DNA from: Heligmosomoides polygyrus polygyrus | Lineage: Eukaryota; Nematoda; Chromadorea; Rhabditida; Heligmosomidae | Direction: 5' to 3' | Assembly: GCA_947396885.1 (NCBI GenBank) | Contig: OX377201.1 | Location: 3,391,879 to 3,455,878, forward strand | DNA: 64,000 nucleotides | In this document: piece by piece, positions 36,300-47,473 of the stretch | How positions within the stretch are numbered: the first letter of the stretch is position 1 | How the letters are laid out: each line of letters starts with the position of its first letter | The notes under the pieces: generated by a model | What the model was told of the DNA's origin: nothing | Seen by the model: the letters and a program-made list of their open reading frames with translations, nothing else | Database searches by the model: none | Position numbers and translations under genes: made by a program

Positions 36300-37068
36300 G
36301 ACCTGCCGTGCAACTTCAAGTGGAGATCAGGGTCACTAGAAAGAGCTCGGAATGCTGATTACGAATATGGGCGTCAAAATTGCAAACTGAAACTCCTGAG
36401 CGAGTTGTAACCTGTTGAAGTTGGGTGGGTTGAACAGCAGGCTGGAGCTGGCGAGGTGAGGGATGGAGGCTCCGAGGCTAGGGACGACTTGCAAGCGGCG
36501 GCGGTGGCGCAAGGCTAGCGCTTCGGTCTTTCGGACATGAGGTTATTGGTTCGGTTCCCCTGACTGCCGTGTTTTTTGCACATCCTTTACCTTTAAAATG
36601 ATCTTTTATTCTGAATTATGACACTAGTAAATAAAAATGTCACGCTAGCATAGTAAATAAAAATCTCACCCAAGCAGGTTTTTGCCTTCAAGCATTTTTA
36701 TAAACGTCTATGACAGTTTTACCGACTATTTAGTCGAAAACGTGTCATAATCTAGAACAAAAGGTCATCTCGAAGATAAATCATGATGTGCAAAAAAGAT
36801 GGCAGCCATAGGAACCGAACCAACGACCTGACGCTTGACGAGCCCGAGCACTGCCTCTGCGCCACCGCCGCCGCTTGAAAGGCGTTGTTACAGGGCCTCC
36901 GTTCCTCACCACTCTCTCGCCAGCTCCAGCTTGCAGTCTGGGCACAAACTTCAACAGGTCACAGCTCGCTCAGGTGTTTCATTTTGCAGTTTTGACACCC
37001 ATATTCGTAATCAGCATTCCGAGCTCTTTCTAATGATCTAGGTCTCAACTTAAAGTTCCATGGGAGGT
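36300..37068. mobile_element. Foldback element with tRNA-like module in each arm
   Basis: Arms at about 36300-36625 and 36745-37068 are inverted copies of each other (shared blocks include agaaagagctcggaatgctg and the inverse of gttggttcggttcc). Each arm contains a tRNA-like stretch with ggcggtggcgcaaggctagc (A-box-like) and ggttcggttcc (B-box-like). About 120 bp of loop separates the arms. No transposase frame was recognised. It abuts a broken mariner. Confidence 0.75.
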
Positions 37069-37600
37069 CGCGAACCTTCCGGGTTAGAGTACAGTATCCA
37101 CTTCTGATCTCCAGTTATGTATTGTCGAGCCAGACGTGGGCGCGTCTGAGAGTAAGGGGAGAAAGTGCTGCGTCGACTCTGCGATCCATGTCGCGCTGGG
37201 TCAGCACGTGGGTTACCCATCGACCAAGTTCTTGCCAACTGACTTCAATCCACGGACCACAGTAGATTGGTTAACCCCAAGCGTGACCGACATTTCACGG
37301 GTGGCATGATATGGATCCGCGACAACTTAGTTCCGAAGCACGTCCAAATCCAACTCCTTTGGGCGCCCTGACTGTCTTCATCTTCCATGGAATAGTCGCC
37401 ATTCTTGAACTTCGAGAACAGATTGAAGACTGTGCTTCGAACGGGCCCCTTCCGTTAGGCGCTCTTAAGACTGGTTGGCATTGAATCTAACAAGTTGTAA
37501 GAGGAGCAACATTATGTTGCGGATGTGAGCATCAGAAAGCAAGAACAGCGAAGCCATAATTGCCGGCTGTAGACCTCTTGAAGTGATCGTTAGGAATGGT
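37055..37600 (-). pseudogene. Mariner transposase, N-terminal half, truncated
   Basis: The minus strand shows FSKFKNGDYSMEDED, REMSVTLGVN, RADPARH with frame changes, and TGDQKWILYSNPEG, the first catalytic Asp block. The C-terminal half is absent: the sequence stops at about 37055, where the arm of a foldback element begins. The family differs from the element at 9.6 kb. Confidence 0.72.
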
Positions 37601-37770
37601 TTTGTAGAGCTTTTCCACTCTATCGATTGGCTGGTCAAATGTTTTCACTAGTTTCCAAATTGGCGAGAAAATCTTATTCAAATGCAAAGAGTCTCAAATA
37701 ACCGAGAACTTTTGCATCAACCTATTATTTCTAGTCAACTGCCGCTCGAAGGAAGGAGAAAGAACTCCAC

Positions 37771-38301
37771 TATTAGGCCGTCGCAGAACTAATAGCCGAA
37801 ACGACCGCTTATTTCAAACTGCTATCACTCAGCATACAACACTATTAATATAAGCAAAAACCACCAGAATCCATACACTTCTTTTAACGAACAGGTATTC
37901 GTAACGGGATCAGTGTGATAAATGGTAAATGTGATAAACTCACTGCGAAAAAAGTCCGTTAAAAATTCCGTTAATTTTCTAAAATTTTTTGTTAAGTCGT
38001 TAAGCCAGATTTTAACGAAAAATGTGTACCCCTGAACGGGATGCCTCTGTCGCAGAATGTCCCAATTTAAATTCGTAGAGCATGAAGACTCGATAGCCGC
38101 GTCGGTTCATGATTTTACGGAGCCCTGGAAAAGGTCGGCTAGGAAAATTAGAACGGCATCCACATATGTATGTTTTCTGAAAGACCAGGAAAAACCTACC
38201 AAACGGTTGTGTGGCTTATCCTGAGGCGCACGATTTAGGGTAAAAAACTTATTTGTTTATACATACATCGAAACGGAGGTTAATTTTGCGACAGCCTAAT
38301 A
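37771..38301. mobile_element. Mariner-type MITE with nested repeat
   Basis: Left end ttaggccgtcgcagaacta and right end ttaattttgcgacagcctaa are inverted repeats with TA at both borders; no coding sequence remains. A second repeat (about 37921-38034, ending gtgtacccctg) is nested inside. The terminus matches the sequence after the mariner fragment at 41.3-41.8 kb, a possible source of transposase. Confidence 0.65.
37921..38034. repeat. cgttaa-rich repeat, nested in a mariner-type MITE
   Basis: gataaactcactgcgaaaaa start and gtgtacccctg end match the copy at 31.7 kb. Confidence 0.6.
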
Positions 38302-38698
38302 GAAGCAGCTAACGCCTTCTCCCATTTTTTAATGGTTTTGGCCTCAAACGACGAAACCAATTGCCAAAAACACCTAATGACATCAGTTAACTGAAAAAAT
38401 CGCTATGCTGACCTCTTGACGCGGGCCAGAGGCAAAAAAGAGTGGCCAGCTGTTCGGCCTAGATGCGCACCACCTGGTACTGCCTGACGGTGTCATCGCT
38501 CGCTTGTAGTTCGGAAATGGATTGGATGACAGGACGAGCAAAACGATTTGTCAGGAGACGAATCGCTTCTGATGAAGGTATTAGGGACGATGATAAAAGG
38601 CGTCGTAACATCTCATTTGGGCGAAAGGATATTTTATTGATTTTTTAGTCTTTTAGGCTCATCGAAAATTTCCACTATTTCAGAATTCTAATGTCACG
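38302..38698. other. Unassigned sequence
   Basis: Nothing recognised. Confidence 0.4.
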
Positions 38699-38994
38699 TG
38701 GGCACGTGGAGCGCAGACGGAGGAGGCGCCGGCTGTCGCCTGCACCCGATACCAGGTTGGTGGTTCAGACTTCCCGCCCAGGCCAACCAACCCTTTCATC
38801 CCTCCAGGGCAGGTGAATCGGTACCAGACTTGTCCGGGAAGGATAGAGTGCTGACTTGTTCGTCGGCTGGTCACCGCAAGTCATTGTATGGCCAAATACG
38901 CATTTAAATCGCCTCCACGACATGCCGTAGAAGTGGAATGCGTGGCGCATCCCAAAAGGGATTGACTAACGCCTTCCTTTATCCTTTATCCTTT
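38699..38994 (+). repeat. SINE copy
   Basis: Full copy; head ggcacgtggagcgcagacgg, tail cgccttcctttatccttta. Confidence 0.9.
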
Positions 38995-39203
38995 GATTTC
39001 ACATATCATCACTTCGTTTAACGTTGATCTTTTTAACTAATATAACAACCACCGAAAGTTCCTAGTAAGAGGTTTCTTACATCAATATTCGGATAGTATA
39101 GTTGGATCTCATGAGCTTTTGGAAATCATTTTTGACATGCACTTCATGACGGTGAGATTTCGTATCCAAAATTTTTCTAAGAAATCCAAGAAATAACTGT
39201 TAA

Positions 39204-39499
39204 AGGATAAAAAAGGATAAAGGACGGCGTTACTCAATCTCTTCTGGGATGCGCCAGCGCATTCTACTTCTACGGGATGTCGTGGAGGCGACATGAATGC
39301 GTATTTGGCCATACAATGACTTGCGGTGGCCAGCCGATTAACAAGTCAGCGCTCTATCCTTCCGAGACACGTCTGGTACCAATTCACCGACCCCGAAGGG
39401 ATGGAAGGCTTGGTTGGCCTGGGCGGGAAATCCGAACCAGGAACCTGGTATCGGGTGCAAGCGACAGTCGCGCCTCTTCCGACTGCGCTACACGCGCCC
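39204..39499 (-). repeat. SINE copy with 13-bp target duplication
   Basis: Full, little-diverged copy; aaataactgttaa at 39191-39203 and 39500-39512. Confidence 0.95.
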
Positions 39500-39777
39500 A
39501 AATAACTGTTAAGAAGGAAAATATTTTGAAAGAAGTAGAATCAAATAACCAGCTCTATGTATACCCTGCGGATTTTGTACAAACGTACAAATTTTTATTT
39601 AATTTTTATTGATTATTTTATTTTTATTGTGTTTTGCAGTCGCTGCTACGATGGGTAGCAACACTTTACTTAGTAAAACACATTTGCAAGACATTTTCGT
39701 CCTTTGTTCTCATATTCTCATTCTCTCCACTAATCTCCTAGCTTGCTTCCTGCAATCCTTTGCGAACTATGCCAGCA

Positions 39778-40053
39778 GGATAAAGGGCGTCGTTAGTTAA
39801 TCCTTTCGTGGAGTGCGCCATGCATTCCACTTCTTCAGGATGTCGCAGAGGCGACCAGAATGCATGCTTGGTGTATCCAGGCCATAGACAAATTAGTGTT
39901 TTATCCTTCCCCTTCCATCACAAGTCTGGTACCAATTCACCAACCCCGGAGGAATGGAAGGCTTTGTTGGCCTGGGCGGGGAATCCAAACCCGGATACTG
40001 GTATCGGGTGCAGGCGACAACCCGCGCCTCCTACGATTTCGTTACCTCGTGGC
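39778..40053 (-). repeat. SINE copy, diverged
   Basis: Tail inverse aggataaagggcgtcg, body ccccggaggaatggaaggct, eroded head. Confidence 0.8.
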
Positions 40054-40721
40054 CAACAAATCATAAGTACCAAAAAGTATCCTTTGAAAATAAACTCTAA
40101 GTTTCGCAGTGGTTCCATGATAATATTTCTCATATATATGTTTCAAAAGCTGATACATCTTATTGCCCATGATCACCGTTATACAATACGTAGCTTCATT
40201 TTTTAAATAAAATTTTCAACGTTTTTCACTAAAAAAAAAAGAAACAAGAGGTTGTCGCTGTTGCTTGTAATTTTCAGCTTTTTTAAAGCAAATTTTTGAC
40301 TTAAAAGGTATTGAATGATATACATACTACTACTCGTTAATGTAGCCTACATGGGGATGGAGGGTGCCACACATCACACCAATCAGGTTTCTTCGCAAAT
40401 CAATGTTTGTCGGAAAGAAGTAGATTTTCGGACTATTGATTTCATTCCATTTTTCTTGATTTCTTTGCCTTTTCATTAGTTGAAAAAGCAAAAGCGTTGA
40501 TCGATTGTTCTTATAGTTGATCATTTGGGCCGGGTATCGATATGTTGGGCAGCGAAAAATATACACAACAGTTAAGTGATGTCGTCTGGTTGACTATTAT
40601 CGATCGATCTTATCGATTTTTGCCCAGAGCTGTTCGATCAAGATAGAATTCCAGTTAAAAATGTTAGACTGCGGATAAATTTTGAAACGAACAAGCGTTG
40701 TTGCTCAGCGAAAGGAGCAAG

Positions 40722-40732
40722 CGTGTGTGTGT

Positions 40733-40815
<83 letters not shown>
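40722..40815. repeat. (GT)n microsatellite
   Basis: About 94 bp of GT with one interruption; open frames of alternating Cys-Val or Thr-His across it are artefacts. Confidence 0.98.
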
Positions 40816-40817
<2 letters not shown>

Positions 40818-40949
40818 CCGTCACAACTGGAATGGGGGCACTGAGTAGCGGAACACGTCGGCGACCGCGCATGGCGAGCCGTAGACGTGCCGAACACATC
40901 GGCAACCGTGCCTGAGCATTTAGATGACCATCGACGGGAGGCGCTGACA

Positions 40950-41220
40950 CCAGGGAAGGCAATCGATATCGATCGATATTATCGATTTTTTGTGGATGCC
41001 GTTCAAGCGGCACGCAACTTCAGGCCCCGGGGGTAATCAAGGTCGCTGAACACGGATCTGAAGTCGACAATTGATATCGATAGATATTATCGATTTTTTA
41101 AAGATGACGTTCAAGCGGCACGAAACTTCAGCCCCGGGGGTAATTATGGTCGCTGAACACGAATCTGAAATCCGTTTTTGAACTGTCGATCGCCGTCATT
41201 CGATATTGGGCAAATAAACG
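40950..41220. repeat. Tandem repeat of about 110 bp with ATCGAT-rich motif
   Basis: Two units share tattatcgatttttt, gttcaagcggcacg, ccccgggggtaat and ggtcgctgaacacg; a third is partial. Similar ATCGATATTATCGATT words occur near 40600, 44220, 44360 and 60490. Confidence 0.75.
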
Positions 41221-41299
41221 TCTTTGTGGATGTCGTTCATTTTTCGCTTTTTTTCTAACTTGCCCTAATCGACGTAGTTAAGATGTTCTTCCTGAAACA

Positions 41300-41833
41300 A
41301 CCATAGTGGCAGCTGCAATTGATGATGAGAAGTTATTACCACAGCGAAGCCGTCAAGAAGCCGTCGGGATTCTCGGCCGCACGAACGGCTGGTTAGGTAA
41401 TAAGATGGGAAGCGAGTGGACTTGTTGGACGGTGAACAGACAACAGCAATATGGAACAGTTATTGTCGGCTATGGCGAAGCTCCTCGGCTAGAACCACTC
41501 GGCGAAAATTGACCCTCATAGGTGTCGAAGTTCTTCCTCAACCACCATATTCTCCCGACCTTCCCCCACTGACTATCACTTTTTTGAGCTCTCGATTCTC
41601 ATCTGCGTCACAAACAATTCCCCAATTTGGATGTCGAATGTTCCCTCCTTGATTTCGTTAATTCCTGTGATGTCAGTTTTTATTTTCAAGGATTCTATTT
41701 ATTACCTGCTCGTTGCAAAAAGGCATTGATTCTGGTGGTTTTTACGTCGTTTAAAAAAGTTGTGTTTAAGCTGTGTTATAGCAGTTTGGAGTAAGCACTC
41801 CGTTTCGGCCATTAATTTTGCGACAGCCTCATA
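41300..41833 (+). mobile_element. Mariner C-terminal fragment with right TIR
   Basis: The plus strand reads VEVLPQPPYSPDLPP, then in another frame TDYHFF, LRHKQFPNLD and VSFYFQGFYLLPARC, the C-terminal third of a mariner transposase. At 41815-41832 the sequence taattttgcgacagcct is the expected terminal repeat. The left end was not found. Confidence 0.65.
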
Positions 41834-42042
41834 CTTGAATGGGGCGGGGGCAGTCTCGCTCAGGCTTGGATATTTTCTATATAGAGCACAAGGTAGGTCA
41901 GAATATTTCACTTTCCAAGCGGTGGCCCAGCCCAGCACTAGGATTGCGTTAGAGCACAAAATCCTAGAAACAGGAAGGGCAAAAAAAAAAAGACTCACCG
42001 CGCTAAGTATCTTCCATCCCAGTATTGCACCAGTACAAATTT

Positions 42043-42247
42043 TGGTACATGTCGCGAACATGGGCAGCATTCGGAGATAGGAGCGCGTCGACCAACCAGA
42101 TCGCATTAGCATGGCATATCACTAAGAGAGAATGTGTAAGATCAGCATTCTGATTGGCTGGAGTGCCTTCGGGCAGTGCCCTGCTTGGTTGTGATTGGCT
42201 GGCGCGTCATCATCACCTCTTAATGCTGCCCATATTTGCGACATGAA
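42043..42247. mobile_element. Foldback MITE, same family
   Basis: Left gtacatgtcgcgaacatggg and right atgctgcccatatttgcgac are inverted arms. Confidence 0.85.
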
Positions 42248-42939
42248 CCCAAATTTCTATGACGCCGTAATTTTTTGTCTTTATGAGAGCTTCTAGAATA
42301 ATCGCTCCAAGATTTTGAAAGAATAGTTAATCCTAAGGGTGACCAAAACAAAAGCGTGTCTATTTGTCAGAGAGCGATATGGAAACGACACAAAAACGAC
42401 ATGAAAGAGAATGGTAAAAAATTCACCTAAAGATGACAGTGGTCCTTCGACTGCCTTCATGTAGACGACTTGCATGGTCGATCTTCTTGGTCTAAACTGG
42501 ATGGTCTCAATATCCCATGTCTTTCCATATCAGCTGAACTCACCAGCCTCACCTAGACGACGGTGGCCGGTGGTTCTGGTACGGGAACACCACTGTCGAT
42601 CCGTTCTCCGTCAAACGGATATCGACCGACCTGGCCATCGACCGGCGAGCATCCCGAATAGGTCAACGTCTTCTCCGGTGGTCGGGTCAACCGACCACCC
42701 GGCATCAGAATCCATGTGCTCAGGGCATCGACGGTGTGCTCAGCGTCGATCTTCGATGGAACGAGACGATGAAATGGAGCGCCTTCGATTACATACATAT
42801 CCAACTCCACACATCCGACAGATTTCTCTGATGTTTGTTACGCGAGGAAGGATTTAAGGAAAGTAGTTGGGAAATTTTTCAAAAAGACTTGATTGGTTCA
42901 GTTAAGTTTCATTAAGCGTCAATTGACTGGCACCTTTGT
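42248..42939. other. Unassigned, possible LTR-retrotransposon remnant
   Basis: Plus strand VDLLGLNWMVSI near 42478 resembles the end of a gypsy-type protease, but no reverse transcriptase motif follows. Overlapping frames continue to 42857. Confidence 0.25.
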
Positions 42940-43093
42940 TGCAACGATGTTTTGTTGCGACCAAAACTTCCAGCGCCAGGCGGTACTCGAACCCGCACCT
43001 CCCTCTCACCGGCGGGAATGACGTACGCCATTACACTACCGGAGCTGTTTGATCGAACGCGACAACTACACCTCGTCATCAAAACATCGTTGT
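42940..43093 (-). repeat. tRNA-like repeat with terminal inverted repeats
   Basis: The most complete copy. caacgatgttttg at the left is matched by caaaacatcgttg at the right. Between them is the tRNA-like core with gggttcgagtacc. This combines an internal Pol III promoter with DNA-transposon-like ends. Confidence 0.75.
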
Positions 43094-43171
43094 ATTTAAC
43101 AGCCTTGATTGATGCTATAAGTTTTCGTGTAAGCCTGAAGTGGCTGTTATAGAAGATGTAAGCTGTTAAAA

Positions 43172-43292
43172 GGATGTTTAGTTGCGATCAAAACTCTTGC
43201 GCTAGGCAGGACTCGAACCCGCACCGTCTGCTTTCCGGGCAGCGATGGTACGCCTTAGGCCACCAGCCCTGCTTGATCGAACAGAATATCTA
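43172..43292 (-). repeat. tRNA-like repeat, variant with Ser-like anticodon loop
   Basis: Core includes a CTGC/GCAG anticodon stem with loop CCGGAAA and B box gggttcgagtcct. Start ggatgtttagttgcgatc. Paired in inverse orientation with the next copy. Confidence 0.75.
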
Positions 43293-43329
43293 CTGGGTCT
43301 TCCTAGCTAGCAAGGACTCATCAACGCTC

Positions 43330-43430
43330 ACCAGAGATGAGCTGAGCCCTGCCCGGAAAGAAGGAGCTGCGGGTTCAAGTTCCTCCTGGCGCAAGTGCTT
43401 CGATCGCAGCTAAACATCCTTCTAACTGCT
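43330..43430 (+). repeat. tRNA-like repeat, inverse partner
   Basis: gctgcgggttcaagttcctc, gcgcaagtgcttcgatcgc and ctaaacatcc match the inverse of the preceding copy; the 5' part is eroded. Confidence 0.65.
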
Positions 43431-43812
43431 CCTAGTGATAGAATCAAATTCAAAGTAAAATGTGGGTTTCGATTCTCAAACGGCATGGGTTCAAAAAGGA
43501 GTACGACTGCAATCTTGCTCAGCAACTGGGCGTCATCTTCAGGACTCTTCAGATTCATAAAGTCGGGCATGGATAGTTTCCTGAAAGATTGCGTTTTGAA
43601 GGTAATGGAAGCAATCGACACTAGCGTTGTTTGTTATTTACCCCGCGGTTGCTTTCATTCAAGATGGTGGTGGAACACCCCGTTTCGTAGAGGGCAGCGA
43701 CGTCCGATCAAGTTTTCCGCGTGGTGAGTTTCCCTTTCCATGCCGGTTCGGATCGTATCACTGCACCGATATCGGCCCGACAGCATAGGAGTGTTTCACG
43801 CTTCGTACACAC
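43431..43812. other. Unassigned sequence left of tRNA-Pro
   Basis: Frames open on both strands (plus to 43727, minus 43328-43621) without a recognised domain. Confidence 0.35.
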
Positions 43813-43884
43813 GGCTGAGTGGTCTAGTGGTATGATTCTCGCTTAGGGTGCGAGAGGTCCCGGGATCGATCCCCGGCTCAGCCC
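43813..43884 (+). tRNA. tRNA-Pro (anticodon AGG)
   Basis: Seven-base acceptor stem (GGCTGAG with CTCAGCC), D arm with A-box TGGTCTAGTGG, anticodon stem CTCGC/GCGAG with loop TTAGGGT giving anticodon AGG, and T stem CCGGG/CCCGG. No intron. The T loop reads ATCGATC, so the usual first T is A, a small departure; otherwise it looks intact. Unlike the neighbouring tRNA-like repeats it folds fully. Confidence 0.92.
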
Positions 43885-44523
43885 GAGCTTTTGCGATTTC
43901 AGACCGTCGTCTGTGCCGTCCGCCACCCCTCAATGGTCGTCTCTAGCATCCAGAGCCAACGTCTTCATGCAAAATCTTCGTGTGTCAGAGTGGGCCAGCA
44001 GGGCTATCTTGATCGAGGGAAATCAAGACCGTACATGTGTGGCTCAGGGATCGTGAGGATCATAATCCTTTCGTTTATACTATATTGCCCTGACTAGAAA
44101 GCCTCATGCACATGGTCCTACCAGCAAAGAGTCGAGAATATTGCGTAAACGTATCCAACATGAGTTTGTCCTGTGAGGCTTGTCCAGCGTCCAGCGCATA
44201 CTCCAATCGAAAAATCGATACTATCGATCGATATTGGTCACCCGGCTAAACCCTACAACCTGCTGTGAAGCCGATCCTTCGCTCATCATATTCGCGTGAG
44301 TTCCGCTTCAATCGAACAACTCTGGGTGAAAACCGATAATTCCGGCGGAAATGATGATATCGATCGATATTGACCGCCCAATTCTTTTTTCACTCCGTCC
44401 TCCGTTTTACGCCTAATTTCCGTTCGCCTTCATTGATTGGGCGTGAGGATAAACTTGACATGTTCTACAAGTGCGTGCAGGTTACCCTCACATGTTCGAC
44501 ACGTTTCAAAGGCTTGCACAGGT

Positions 44524-44686
<163 letters not shown>

Positions 44687-44699
44687 TCACTATACATTG

Positions 44700-44880
44700 G
44701 ATCCGATCGAAAATCTTCGGATAATTTGGATGAATCGGATAAGGGAGATTTTGTGGAGCCCAGATTTTTGGATGTTTCGGAAAAGTGTGAGATGATTCGG
44801 ATAACGGCAATTTTGAAGACGCCGAATTTTTGGATGATTCGGACAAAGGCAATTTCGATGACACCGGATTTCGGGTAACC
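44700..44880. repeat. 42-bp minisatellite, array 1
   Basis: Repeats of a unit containing ttttggatgattcggataa and ggcaattttgaagacgcc. The period of 42 keeps a minus frame open (SSKLPLSESSKNSA). Confidence 0.75.
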
Positions 44881-46109
44881 GACTCATTAACGCAAGATGC
44901 AATTTATCAGAACACTACCATTCCTTAAAGAGGAATCCATTCTTTGACAACAACAACAATAACAACAGTGCATGTATTGAATGACTCACTTCTCGTCAAG
45001 GAAGGAAACATTCGGGACCTCACTTCACACTTTATCTCGTTACATAAAAAAACTTACGAACTTTCCAAGTTCCATTACTCTTACTCTTACTATTACTATT
45101 TATCCTTACTGCTACTCTTACTTATTCGACTTCTGAACAAGCGTGCCTTGCTTTCCGGTGTTCTGCATAACACATGGAGTGTGGTAGTCAAGTCGGTTGA
45201 ATTAAGGTTTGCATTTTGCCCAGTCGTGCTTCCTCTATTCAATAGTATGTCTCTCACGCTCACGGATAATGGACCTAGGAGACTTATTACAAAAAAGATA
45301 ACGACTGCGTGGACCAGCAACGATTTATCTTAATTTTTTTGGACTGACGCGGTCAACAATTATACCTGTTGCGTTAGGTTTAGCAACGACTACCCTGAAC
45401 TTCAACTCGAAATTATGGTGGCCAACCAGTTTAGCCTTCCCTCATTTGTAATTTTATCGGCAAGGAGTGAGGGGGCGGTGGAGGATAGCGTATTTCCTTC
45501 AGTCGTAAATATTTTCGACACAGCTGCCAGTAGTAATGCTTCAAGAAAATAATGGCAAGAAAAAATTCGCAAATTGGGTCGGGAGGGGGATCGCCTTATA
45601 TTCAATGTATTTTCCTCCTTCGTGAAAAGGCACATGAGTGGCAAATTACACAAGAAATATCCTAACGCAGTTCACTAATAGAGAAGGACACACCTGCCTT
45701 GAGTAATAGTTTTAATTTCGTGAAGCACAAACTCCGATACGGGACTGCTCAACATGGTGACCCCCTGGACCCAATTTGCGCCGAACGCTATACTATGTGA
45801 AATAGTGAAGTTCCGATCAAAATACGTGTTTGATCCCTTCTTTCCCTCAGTCCCTGTAATTCCCGTCTTCGGCAGAGCAACATGAAGTTTGAAGAAAAAG
45901 ATGCCAAGATCGACGTAACGCTCAGCAGAGTGCTCAATGTATTCAACGTTATTACGACACTATTTCACAGTAAGGCGCGAAAACGTACGACTCCGCAGCG
46001 GGCCTTCCCGCAGAATTTGTTTTGAATGTGCTTTTATCCAAGGCGTGCGATTTCAAAATGGAGCGAGGAAATTGAACGGGTTACCTGATTTTATCCCAAT
46101 CATCGTATT
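44881..46109. other. Unassigned sequence between minisatellite arrays
   Basis: One 129-codon plus frame at 44944-45333 with Tyr/Leu-rich stretches from a ctta repeat; no domain recognised. Confidence 0.4.
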
Positions 46110-46315
46110 CCTCCAGGGTCCGGATAACTTCATGATTCAGATAATGGCAACTTTGCGGATCCTGGACTCTTGGATGATTCGAATAAGGGCGATTTTAAGG
46201 GCCCGGGTTTTTTGAATGATTTGGATAAGGGCGATTTTGAGGACACCGGATTCTTAGATGACTCGGATGAAGGCAATTTCGTGGAGGCCGGATAATTGAG
46301 TGGTTCGGATAGGGA
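46110..46315. repeat. 42-bp minisatellite, array 2
   Basis: Same unit, about five copies (cttggatgattcgaataagg; gattttgaggacaccgga). Separated from array 1 by about 1.2 kb of unrelated sequence. Confidence 0.75.
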
Positions 46316-46880
46316 TTTCCGAAAATAATTCATTCGTATCCACTGTATACACCACACACACCGGCATATGTACTAACGCTTTTATATCAGTAGGATCCGT
46401 AACGCATGCTCCACGTACAGGCCTCTGAAGAATACGGCTACTTCGAAACGTTAGGCATTTTGCTAATAGAAGGGTTCTCGATTTTGCCAACAGAAGGAAA
46501 TTGAATGACAAACAAAGAAATGTGCGTGTCGTGAACACGCACTGCTGGAGTGCGGGAAGCTGTTCCTACCGTAACCGCATCATCCAATGCAGCACCGGCT
46601 CATCGCACGGCAGAGTACGTGGTTGGCTGCCGCGACTATGATAGGAGCAATGACGCGTTTCGCGTCCTCCCACAGCACATTCCGGCATCTCTGCGCCTCG
46701 TATTCGCGACATGCACCCAAAGAAACACTGGCACAAATTAGCCTGAACAAGATAGCAGCTAACATTGATCTTAAGCGTTTAGTTTTACTCCTCAAATTCG
46801 CTGTGCGAAAATTGTTCAAAGAATTTTTAACCACACGTGTAGTCCACAAGCTCTGAACCCGACGTTCATAAATGTTCTCT

Positions 46881-47473
46881 TCAATACAACAAAGTCTGAA
46901 CCATATCTCCATGGATTGTCTTGTTCTTCATATCTTTTACGTGTTCGACTGGTTCCATTGCTTCCACATCGTAAGCATCTCTGCTTGGGCTTGGTGCTCT
47001 TGCATCTTCAGCGACTTCCTCATGTTCAACACCGTCGTCCCTCGGTTCTATTGCTGGTACATCATCGGCAGTGTTGTTCTCCTGACCGACAGCTTCTGGA
47101 TGTCCAGAACTGTTGTGCTTGGGTTCTACTGTTTTCGCAGCCTCAACAGCGGCGCTCATCTCCGGTCCCACGTCTCCACTTTCGTCAGCGTCCGCATCTG
47201 ATCCTACTGCCCCTGAAGGTTCAGTTGCGTTCAACTTTGTGTCGATAGTTCGTCCGCTTTTAGCAGCATCCCCTGTTGCGTCTTCATCATTGCCTCTTTT
47301 GTCATGCTCCATGTTGTTGTCCCGCGAACACACTTCCCTGACACCTTCTTCAGTTCCTCTGTTCGGTCCTTCTTCGCCGTCATCATTCCATGCTCCCGAG
47401 GTTCCATCTCCTTTACAGAGGTAACTCGTAACGCAGCCACTTGGTGCAACATCACCATCAATGCGACAAATGC
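46881..47473 (-). CDS. Protease terminal exon: acidic, N-glycosylation-rich tail
   Basis: The exon follows a strong acceptor (TACTTTCAG) and stays open for 196 codons to a stop at 46881. It completes the catalytic domain with ICRIDGDVAPSGC, adds two more cysteines (CVTSYLC), then becomes a low-complexity acidic region rich in Asp, Glu, Ala, Gly and Pro. Sequons NAT, NSS, NNT and NKT are present. No transmembrane segment is seen. Such a tail is not part of the S1 fold; its role is unknown. Overlapping frames on both strands are composition shadows. Confidence 0.72.

Noticed and set aside
39277..39612. Open frames in many SINE copies with a common protein (MSWRRHECVFGHTMTCGGQP and similar)
   Set aside because: They arise from the antisense of the non-coding SINE body, recur wherever the SINE does, and lack codon or family support.
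42474..42857. Possible gypsy-type protease end (VDLLGLNWM)
   Set aside because: Only a dozen residues agree; no reverse transcriptase or LTR follows.
46881..47248. Plus-strand Leu/Val/His-rich frames at 46872-47424
   Set aside because: Shadows of the minus-strand acidic exon.
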